Both the position numbers and the translations under genes were made by a program. The notes under the pieces were generated by a model. That model searched no databases, was not told the origin of the DNA, and saw only the letters and a list, made by a program, of their open reading frames with translations. From the NCBI GenBank assembly GCA_015501075.1, contig JADNYJ010000054.1, forward strand, positions 124,001 through 188,000: DNA of 64,000 bases, written 5' to 3'. Origin of the DNA: Gymnopilus junonius. Taxonomy: Eukaryota > Basidiomycota > Agaricomycetes > Agaricales > Galerinaceae. Shown in pieces: positions 56,112 to 64,000 of this stretch. Each line of letters starts with the position of its first letter. The stretch's first letter is position 1.

Positions 56112-57284
56112 TTATAGCTTCTCGGTGATGGCAATTGAAAAGTCAGAGAAGTACGTGTCTTGGGCCTTTGGCGACTTGAATTCAGGATGAGATCCTTCAC
56201 AGAACAACATGAGCGATCCATGAAGCAGAAGCAATCCAGAGAGAGAGAAAAATACCTCCAAAGAAAGTTTGCATTTGCATCCCTCTAATCCGACCAGCAG
56301 CGCTATCTCTCAAAATAAGGCCACCAACGTTGATAACGCTCTTTCCGTTAACAAAAAGCTGAAGTTCGCCATTAGCCTGCCCACATCATTGAGCCTGACG
56401 CGTTCGCTAATGGTGGTCCATGCGCCCACAGCAAAGTGGAATGAGCCTCGAGCAACGGAGGCACCGAATGTTGGGTTACAGTCCGACAAGGGAGGCACGT
56501 CACAGACAGCCTTGTTGGCAGCAAATTGGGGGTCGGTATAGGGTGGGAGGTAGGTGTAGAATTCACCTTTGCCATCATCGCGCCACATCAGACGAGCGGA
56601 GAAGCAAGCTGCAGATCGGCTTCCGCCTGAGCAGCCAATTGAATCCTCCTCGTGTTTCCGCCATCTGCAAGGTTGAGAAATATTAATGGGATTGGCCTCT
56701 AGCAAGGAAGTAGTAACTTACAGAGACCAGGCAGCTTTCCTCCGAGTTGAATTCGAAACCTTCAGGGAAAAATACGGAATATCCAACGTAGCTTCTTTGG
56801 CAGTTGTCAAATCCACCGTCGATGGTCCTGGAGCGTAGAACGAGAATCCCCTTCCGGCTGGTGCCCAAAGTTATATGAACCCTGTGGATAATGTGCCTTC
56901 ATTGCCCCTTGCCATCAGGAGCATTTGTGTACGTATGCACAACAGTGTTGAGGACATGATTCGGCCTGAAGTTGAATCCGTAAGAGGGAGAGCTTTGTTG
57001 GATGAAGGTGCGGTTGTCCATGACTTGCTGAAGCTGGTAACGGGGAAGAGATCGGCAAGTAAACCGGGATTTTACTTGCTGTTCCGTCGATCCTGTGATG
57101 AAGTGATGCCTGTCGAAGAGGCAGTTCGAGAGCTAGAAGTTGATGTCACCTTCGAAGCAAGCGACGCCACGGAAGGTGAGGGGCGATGGACAGCCGGGCA
57201 GGAAGAACGTCTTCGAATTGGATGGGCGATAGCCGAAATGGTAAAGAACACCAGGAAAAACAAGAAAGCCTTGGATGAAAACAT
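56112..57284 (-). pseudogene. PL14-like polysaccharide lyase 2, heavily frame-disrupted
   Basis: Paralogue of the gene at 46469-48212. Clear signal peptide MFSSKAFLFFLVFFTISAIA. Then, in successive different frames, PVTSFSKSWTTAPSSNKALP, RPNHVLNTVVHTYTNAPDG, MKAHYPQGSYNFGHQPEG, YSVFFPEGFEFN, GGKLPGL, GCSGGSRSAACFSARLMWRD, VARGSFHFAVGAWTTI, GELQLFVNGKSVI and MQTFFGG. The last exon encodes AQDTYFSDFSIAITEKL, ending at 56114-56112. At least four frame changes separate these blocks. Two introns (around the LPGL/YGG join and before SPKAQDTYF) remain canonical. Lacks the ~120-residue insert of its sister. An open frame of 140 codons on the opposite strand (56875-57297) is a shadow of this gene. Repeated breaks favour a pseudogene. 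Confidence 0.65.
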
Positions 57285-57792
57285 TGTAATGATTTAATAT
57301 TTTTTTCTTGTTTTCTTCCTTCAAATGGTTTGGGGGATATAAAGAGTGTGAGGGAGGATAGTTATCCAAGAAAATATAGACAATCGATTGCAATAAACAA
57401 CCTAGGACAAGAGAGCCACGGAGAGCTGGAAGGATGGACGGTCGTGAAGGAGGAAGGGGCCTGTATGACGTAAGCAAAACGGCGACCTCTTCCCGACCAT
57501 CTTATTTTTAGACCATCTGTGATCCGCCTTTCCGCGACTTGCACCTCATCGTACAATCAGCGGCTTTCAGTGGAGGATATTTCTATCCACCCAGTCAAGA
57601 TTGCGTCATTCTTTTGGGTCTGCTGACAGGACGATTTACAAAAAGGGTCCTGCTGATTCAGATCCCTCCTGAAACGGATTTCACTCTACGGTTTAAAAGA
57701 GCATCGTTGCCCATGCATGATTTATGCCACTCACAAGAGATAAGGCTCTCCTCCGAGCCAATATCATCGATCCAGCTTTAGTTACATAAACA
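57285..57792. other. Divergent promoter region
   Basis: Between the second PL14-like gene (minus) and the SDR gene (plus); no gene recognised. Confidence 0.4.
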
Positions 57793-59336
57793 ATGCCGAC
57801 TATCGCAGCAAACACCGGCTTGCGCGTTCTGCTCACTGGGGCCAATGGCTTCATCGGAATCTGGGTATTCCGCATCCTCCTTGAGCAAGGGTATACCGTT
57901 CGTGCTGCGGTGCGTTCACTGGAGAAGAGCAAGAGATTGAAGGAACGTTTTGCTTCCTATAGCGATAAGGTGGAATGGGTCATAGTGAAAGATATGACCA
58001 AGGTGAATACCCAGAAAACTGAATATCGAAGCTCACGCTTATCTCTATGATTTTCAGGATGGTGCTTTCGATGATGCGCTGAAGGATGTAGACGCGATCG
58101 TGCACATGGCTTCCCCTGTCAATGGTACTCCAGGGCCCATCCCGATGGTACGAGACCCGCTTTTGTATACAATGTTTCTAACTGCTAATTGAACAGAATA
58201 CATAAAGCCGGCTGTAGAAATGACCACAAGCGTTCTAAAGAGCACCCTCAAATCTGGGTAGAATCACGCTTTTCTCGGCACTTTCATTGACTTCTGGCTG
58301 ACTGATTTTGCAGAACGAAAGTCAAACGTGTTGTCCTCACATCCTCATGCGCGGCTATCACGGCCACAGTGGAGAAACCCACTAGGATCTTTACTGAAGA
58401 TGATTGGGGTGACGAATTTGTGGAAGCTTGTCAGGCCCAAGGCAAAGATGCAAATGAGAGATTCAAATACCGTGCCTCGAAGGTGTTGGCCGAAAGAGGT
58501 GAGTTCAATCGCCTTACGTTGCTCTGCATAGAGAAATGTTCTAATTGGGTTTTATAGCTGCCTGGTCTTTTGTCAATGAAAATAAGGCAAAATTGGTTGG
58601 GACCTGGTGGTTCTCAACCCTCCTCTGGTAAGTAATGTCTTTGATCAATCTATGCTGAGCATGTACTGATACTTACGTTCTTTACTATTTCTCAAGGTCA
58701 TCGGCGTAAGTATCACCTGTGGTCAAATTCAATGAACACTCATTAACCGACGCGATTTGTCGCGACCTTTTTAATTACAGCCAACCCTCCTAGACCCGAA
58801 AAAGCCAGAAGACCTGAATCTTTCCTTGACCATGTGGTGGGAATACATCACAAGGAGGTCTCGGATGATTTTCTCAAGCACACTTATTCAACTATCGACG
58901 TGCGGGATATAGCGACGGCTCACGTCGCTTCTCTTAGTAACGAAAAAGCGGGGGGCGAAAGGCTGATTATCTCTAATGGTACGCATGGCACTTTGAACTC
59001 TTCATAAGGTCTTATTCGACGATTCGCTTTTCAAGGTGCCATCAAAGTGCAGGAAACGCGTAAGTTCTTTTATACCGGAAGATGTTAAATTTAACCATTT
59101 GCTAATCAACTGATGGGTGAACAGGCAACTTGATTGCTTCTCTCAAGCCGAACCTATACACGAATCACATATTCCCTCGAGGCAAACCTGAACTCAATTC
59201 CACAATCTTGCTGGACTATAACGGAGAGAAAGGCAAGCGAATCTTGGGAATCAAGTACAGAAGTAGGGAGGAGACTTTCACTGATACTTTGGCTGATTTC
59301 GAGGCGAGAGGGTGGCTCGAGAAACCTGTCTACTGA
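57793..59336 (+). CDS. Extended SDR, dihydroflavonol/aldehyde reductase-like (frame breaks)
   Basis: NAD(P)-dependent reductase of the cinnamoyl-CoA reductase / dihydroflavonol reductase / Gre2 group. Multi-exon from the ATG at 57793. Cofactor-binding LLTGANGFIGIWV, AAVRSLEKSKRL, the VDAIVHMASPV strand, VKRVVLTSSCAAI with the catalytic Ser, and the YRASKVLAE Tyr-x-x-x-Lys are present, then AWSFVNENK, the substrate-site DLVVLNPP, GPTLLDPKKPEDLN and VDVRDIATAHV-like STIDVRDIATAHVASL. The end is LADFEARGWLEKPVY with TGA at 59334-59336. Single-base losses are needed at the A4 run 58589-58592 and near 58850; a join near 58150-58200 is also unresolved. Substrate unknown. It lies next to an aldo-keto reductase, in the same orientation. 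Confidence 0.75.
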
Positions 59337-59945
59337 TATCGATAAGATCGGGCCTCCTTCGTGTGACATCAGTTTCATAGGCAAGTGCGTGTCTTCGGAG
59401 TCTTCTCCAATAAATTGGATCATTAGAGGATTGAATGTATTTTACGGAAAATCCCAGAAGAATTATCTTGACAAGGTGGGCGGGCGCAAGGCAATCTCAG
59501 TTGCTGTACGATGCATCTGACGGAGCTGTGCACTGCAGTTACTGCATATCGGTTTATTTTCTGTTTTTGAAGACCCTCGATTTTTTTCTTGCTCGGAAAG
59601 TGACTACAACGGTAAAACGATCATAGGACATCTAGAGGTTTAGAATGTAGAAAGGGCCGCAGGTGCTGAGGATGACACGTGGGTGCCCAAGGCTCAAAGA
59701 TGATTTATTAAATTCTGTTATTTAGATAAGGGCCCCTCAATTCCAAACGGAATGATCAAAAGACCGCTATAATCCACCAGACCCGCTTCATGAATAAAAC
59801 AACCAAGTCGGCAGTTGCACGCTGCTGCTCATCGCAAATTGAAACAGCTACCCCATGATGGGGGAATGAATTACATATAAAAGCAATGATTCCAATGCCT
59901 AGAGACAACCTGCAGGGATTTCTACTCCAACTTAGCATACTAATC
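59337..59945. other. Intergenic / AKR promoter
   Basis: No gene recognised apart from the TATA box of the next gene. Confidence 0.4.
59876..59883 (+). promoter_or_regulatory. TATA box of aldo-keto reductase gene
   Basis: TATAAAAG 63 bp upstream of the ATG at 59946. An earlier in-frame ATG at 59886 lies only 3 bp after the box, so 59946 is the better start. Confidence 0.55.
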
Positions 59946-61392
59946 ATGTCCTTCTTTCCACAGCCTGCTCCTCCTCCGACCAAGCTAGCTCGTTACCGCC
60001 AGCTTGCTCCTCGGGCTGCTATTCATGTCTCTCCCCTGCAATTGGGAGCTATGAGCATTGGGGACAGATGGACCCCGTTTGGGTTTGCAGAGATGAACAA
60101 AGAGTCTTCCTTCAAGCTCCTTGATGCCTTTTTCGAAGCTGGCGGCAACTTCATTGACACAGCAAACACCTAGTAAGAACTTTGCATTTGCTTTGGCTCT
60201 TGGCTAACTACCTCATAATTTTCATTAGTCAAGATGGGGCTTCAGAGGAATATATTGGGAATGGATGGAGACACGAGGGAACCGTGATCAGATGGTCGTG
60301 GCACGAAGGTTTTTTTGCATATTGTCTCCTTTAAAGCTTCTATTCACTGAACATTTTTATTAGTATACCAGCACTCCCTTTCGCGCAAATGAGAACAAAG
60401 TCAATCAAGCCAATTTTGTCGGCAATAATTTGAAGTCACTCAAGCTCTCCCTAGAGGTCAGCCTGAAAAGGCTGCGGACAACCTACATTGACGTCCTCTA
60501 CGTCCATTTCCCGGACAACCATACCTCATCCGAGGAAATTATGGACGGGCTCCATGCTCTCGTTCAGCAAGGGACAGTCTTGTATCTCGTACGGCCATGT
60601 GCTTATTACTTTATTCTATCCTAGCGCTGATCGATGCTCTAGGGGATTTCCAACGCCCCCTGCTTGGGCTCCGTTTTGTCATTTATCAAGCCCCTTATTC
60701 CGTATTGCAGCGAGACCTTGAACGCGAGATCATCCCCATGTGCCAACATGAAGGTGATCTCCCTACTTCTAATTGATCACCATAAACTTTCGCTGAATAA
60801 TCTGCACGTTTAGGCATTGCACTTGCTTTCTGGAACGTCCTCGCCGCCGGAAAAATCAGGTCAGACGAGGAAGAGAATAGGCGCCGAGAATCAAGGGAAA
60901 ACGGGCGTGCAGGTTTCGGCCCAACCTGGGAAAGGAACGAGACTGAGAAGAAGATGTGCGCCGTTCTAGAGAAAATCGCCGCAGAGGTCGGCACCAAGCA
61001 CGTTACAGCAGGTAATTTATTGATGAACTATTCACTTTTAACGCCTTTTGTGACATCTGGATTCTGCAGTTGCTATCGCCTATACACTTCATAAAGCCCC
61101 AATCGTATTTCCGATCGTCGGTGGTCGAAAAGTCGAGCAGTTACATGCGAATATCGAGGCTCTGAATATAAGGTTAACGCCTGAACAAATCAATGCTATC
61201 GAAACTGCGGTACCATTCGAAGCCGGAGCCCCATATAATGCACTAGTGAGGCCTGCCATTCATCATAACATCGCAAAGTGGTCAAACAATTCATTACAGG
61301 GACCAATTGACCAATATTCATTATTCGTCAATGCTTTCGCCCACTTTGACCCGCAACCCCGACTTCCCCCCATTTTACCAGAAGACAGCTGA
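59946..61392 (+). pseudogene. Aldo-keto reductase, aryl-alcohol dehydrogenase-like, disrupted
   Basis: NADPH-dependent aldo-keto reductase of the AAD/norsolorinic-acid-reductase-like type (AKR9 group). [18 protein letters not shown], then [21 protein letters not shown] with catalytic Asp, YQDGASEEYIG with Tyr, VNQANFVGNNLKSLKLSLE, LRTTYIDVLYVHFPD with His, GISNAP, VIYQAPYSVLQRDLE, IALAFWNVLAAGKIR, KHVTAVAIAYTLHKAP and PIVGGRKVEQLHANIEAL. Lesions: a missing G in the run 60257-60259, a missing A near 60303 (before the catalytic Thr-Lys codons), an extra T in the run 60674-60677, and loss of about 15-20 residues after GISNAP that in relatives read Ala-Trp-Val-Val-Ser-Lys and onward. The TGA is at 61390-61392. 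The deletion and three frame breaks together favour a pseudogene. Confidence 0.7.
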
Positions 61393-62157
61393 GGCGTCGT
61401 ATTTACATTTTAAATGATTTTATGTCTTACCAATGGATTTGGCAAATGCTGTTAAGAATTATCCATACGCTTGTCAGTGCTTAAGAAGAAAGACATCTCA
61501 AACGTTCCTATCGAAAACATTGCCATTAAGTAAGATGGCCGGGAGGTGAGAAGGTAGCCGAGGCTGATCAAAGCTGCCTAATTGTTAGTATACGTAGCAT
61601 ACAACTGGCCACTGTATGTAGACGGACCCCAGCCTGTCCCTTAATGGGACCACCTGCTGGTAATCATTATCATCATCGAAGTTACCCATCTCATGTGTGT
61701 ATGGCACTGTATGCAAACCTCTGCAAGTCCAGGTTGAAACATATTGGAAACACGTTATTGGAGCATCTAGCACTTACTGTGGGTTACTAAGGGCCATCCC
61801 TTAACAGCGAGGTAACCCATATCAGACCTTGCGTACAGCTGCATACCTTGGAGGGAAGTAACCGGAAGGGTCCCTTGAATACAGGAGCATCAGGAATATG
61901 GCGTAGACAAGCTCCAGCAAAAGATATACAACCAAAACTCAGTCATATTTCGACAGTAAACTGCCTCTTCTGTAACGTGCGCCACATTCCGAAATAAGAA
62001 CCCAGTCCGAGCCTACCTCGGCCTCTCTTGGCGCACCATTCGGCTCAGATTACGAACTTTCTCGATTCCTCGTACATTTTAGATCATCAACGCATATTAT
62101 GTTATTTTCGTACAACGACAAATAACTTTCGAACTACATTACAACATGCCTACACAT
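61393..62157. other. Convergent 3' space, no gene seen
   Basis: Contains a small imperfect hairpin at about 61780-61818 (GGGTTAC...TAAGGG with CCCTTA...GTAACCC). No gene recognised. Confidence 0.4.
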
Positions 62158-63183
62158 TTACTGCCACCCAAGATCAGGATCTGTATTTCAAGTCAGAGCT
62201 GAAGAGACTCACGTTAGCGGAAGGTGTAGCCGACGCGCTGGCAGAAGCCGAGGCGGATGAGACTGGGGAAGCCTCGGTGCCAGAAGCCTTAGTAGCGGTA
62301 GCAGAGGACTCTTCTTCCAACTTGTGCTTGTGGAGGCGGTGACGCCTGCCACCGTGGCGGTGGTGGTGGTGGTGGTGACGGTGGTGGTGGTGGCGGTGGT
62401 GACGGTGCTTCTTCTGTTACAACGTTAGAAGCAAGTCGGGCTTAACATGATTTTTTACTTACAGGCTTCTCAGAGTCATCAGAGAGGGTGGAGGTCTTGT
62501 CGGTCTTGTCAACCTTCTCAGACTTGTCAACCTTGTCGGCCTTATCAGTCTTGTCACTAGACTTAGCATCAGTGGTGGGCGCAGCGTTGGTCTCGAGATC
62601 ACGAGGGGATAAAGGAGCCTGAGATGCGTCTGTGGGTGCGGAACTAGCAGCTACGGCAGACGCGGCAGGGCCAGCGGCGGAGGCATCAGCAGGGGTAGCC
62701 AAAGCGGCCTGGTCAGCAGACTGCTTCTTGTGGTGGTGACGGTGCTTGCGGTGGTGGTGACGGTGATGCTTGCGGTGGTGGTGACCGTGATGACGGTGGT
62801 GGCGGTGGCGGTGATGCTTGCGGTGGTGATGGGGCTTCACTGAGGCAGAAGACGAAGCAGACGAGGCATCAGCAGGAGTTGCGGCAAGGTTGCTGTCAGT
62901 GGGAGTCGTGGGGGTAGCAGGAGTCGCTGGGGTGGCAACAGCAGCAGCATCGACAGCCGGAGCGGCATCGGGGGTAGCAGCAGCGACATCACGAGCGTCA
63001 AACTCTTCCATATCGAAGAAATCACGTTCAGCCAAGTCATAGGAGTAAGCGTTTTGCTATTAGACATCGTCAGTATCACCGGAACCTGCTTGATTTTGGG
63101 ACTTAACATACCACGGGCAGGGCCATAACAGCACCTCCGTAGGCGAGAGCAGCCACGATAGCGAGAGTGGTCTTGGAAGGCAT
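62158..63183 (-). CDS. Secreted His-rich low-complexity repeat protein
   Basis: Four exons: 63183-63112, 63056-62463, 62413-62213 and a last exon that starts directly with the stop (TAA 62160-62158); 289 residues. Signal peptide MPSKTTLAIVAALAYGGAVMA. Then an acidic propeptide-like piece (DFFDMEEFDARD), an Ala/Thr/Pro-rich stretch, and a block of about 45 residues of His/Lys/Arg repeats (units like HHHRKHHRH). A second Ala-rich piece follows, then an acidic-basic repeat of DKTDKADKVDKSEKVDK type, and after the second intron another His/Arg block (KKHRHHRHHHH) and a Ser/Ala tail ending PSAN. The poly-His blocks are alternating CAC/CAT with Lys/Arg codons, so the opposite strand has long spurious frames. 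Metal (Cu, Ni, Zn) binding or wall association is plausible. Intact frame. Confidence 0.75.
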
Positions 63184-64000
63184 GTTTATTGAATGAATGT
63201 AGATTGAATTCTGCAAAGAAGACGATCGTCAGTAATCCATATTGTAGTGAACAAAAATCAGAGATCTTACTTTTTAATTGAGGTCGAAATAAAGGTAAGG
63301 GGTCCGGCCCTTGGATTATCTGAAAACATAAATTAGGAGGAATGTCAGAGAAAGGCACGAGAGACGACGTACTTGATATGCGTGAAGCTGGGGGGAAATG
63401 CACCAGGCACTTGGGAGAACCAAAGTGGACTTGCATGCCTTTATATATATTTCCGATTCGGCACCCCTGTGCAGGCAACCATGCCGAGGGCCGAGAAGAT
63501 GATATTTCATCACAGTTCGGAACTACACAGCCTCGTACACGAACACACCCTCAAACTCCTGGCAACTTCTATAGTTAGCTGTCCCAAGTCCCACAGGATG
63601 AAAACCTTAACTTGAAGCAGTTGTTGGTTTGCTTCCTCCATGAAATTAGTTAACTCACTCAACGAACGATATCTGTCAATGGCGTAAGTAAGGTGTGAAG
63701 CTTGTGGGATATGTCAAAATCTGGAGAAATGTTCTACCATTGCAGAAATGATGAAACAGAAAGCCTGTAGGATGGCGTATATTGATAGCATCGTCAAGTA
63801 ATGTAGCCATGCCAGCCCTATAAAAAAATCGTGCCGCCCGGCGCCCGTTGACCACCCTCAACTTCGAAGCGATGCAGTGGGTACTTTGCGTCCTCACCGG
63901 TGGAGTTGTCGGACTTTGGACAGCCAAAAAAGGATGTACAGGAGCCTTGCTCTGCCCTGCAAAATTGTAAATGAGGCTTGGGTCCCTTCGGGTAGGAGCC
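63184..64000. other. Right-edge promoter and non-genic stretch
   Basis: Holds the leader and promoter of the minus-strand His-rich gene. A tiny plus-strand frame at 63871 (32 codons, MQWVLCVLTGGVVGLWTAKK) starts like a membrane or signal segment but is too short to judge. Confidence 0.35.
63438..63450 (-). promoter_or_regulatory. TATA-like box upstream of His-rich gene
   Basis: On the minus strand ATATATATAAAGG, about 255 bp upstream of the ATG at 63183. The distance suggests a long leader or a 5'-UTR intron. Confidence 0.4.

Noticed and set aside
56875..57297. 140-codon plus-strand frame
   Set aside because: Exactly antisense to the PL14-like gene with its signal peptide; no family resemblance of its own.
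57793..61392. SDR plus aldo-keto reductase as a secondary-metabolite cluster
   Set aside because: No backbone synthase (PKS, NRPS, terpene cyclase) in the window and both genes are frame-disrupted.
62442..62840. Long open frames opposite the His-rich gene
   Set aside because: CAC/CAT repeats give stop-free complementary frames; the minus-strand gene has signal peptide and splice sites, the opposite frames do not.

Overview
The window is nuclear DNA of a filamentous basidiomycete, most likely an Agaricomycete (mushroom-forming fungus). The evidence is short introns (nearly all 50-70 nt, GT-AG), dense exons on both strands, and families typical of that group: a DUF6593-type protein, MYND-finger and F-box proteins, fungal-specific Zn2Cys6 regulators, and a lineage-type seven-helix membrane protein. 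I saw no rRNA, tRNA, CRISPR array or prokaryotic signal. Species cannot be fixed from the sequence.

Layout. 0.8-8.6 kb: two diverged F-box paralogues flanking an L-rhamnose mutarotase-like gene, a DUF6593-type gene and a MYND zinc-finger gene. 9.9-16.3 kb: a membrane-anchored histidine acid phosphatase, the oligosaccharyltransferase subunit WBP1/OST48, a 240-bp MITE and adenylate kinase ADK1. 17.4-19.5 kb: a Zn2Cys6 transcription factor. 19.5-26.1 kb: about 6.7 kb without a gene I can name. 26.1-38.6 kb: a CBM21 glycogen-targeting PP1 regulator, a GH30 beta-1,6-galactanase, glutamate 5-kinase PRO1, PRPP synthetase and a seven-helix protein. 39.1-40.4 kb: nested mobile elements, in which a Harbinger-type miniature element with perfect 54-bp inverted repeats and a TTA target duplication sits inside a second element with 312-bp inverted arms. 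41.7-63.2 kb: mostly accessory or secreted functions, namely a chitin deacetylase, a DOPA 4,5-dioxygenase-like gene with a 5-nt microexon, a TMEM163/CDF-like membrane protein, two PL14-like polysaccharide lyases, an AIM9-like kinase-fold protein, an SLC41-type Mg2+ transporter, a secreted aspartic protease, an SDR reductase, an aldo-keto reductase and a secreted His-rich repeat protein.

How they relate. The housekeeping genes (WBP1, ADK1, PRO1, PRS) are unrelated neighbours. Carbohydrate-active genes (GH30, chitin deacetylase, two PL14-like) plus the protease and phosphatase suggest remodelling of the fungus's own wall or of plant polymers, but no co-regulated cluster is evident.

A recurring feature is single-base frame breaks. 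One lies in a G run of the otherwise perfect PRPP synthetase gene, which points to base-calling error. Others accumulate several per gene (second PL14, aldo-keto reductase, chitin deacetylase, first F-box gene) together with a lost splice donor or an internal deletion, which looks more like decay. Exon coordinates given below were worked out by hand. For DODA, PRO1, ADK1, SLC41, the AIM9-like gene, the protease, GH30 and the His-rich gene the exon lengths sum to a multiple of three.
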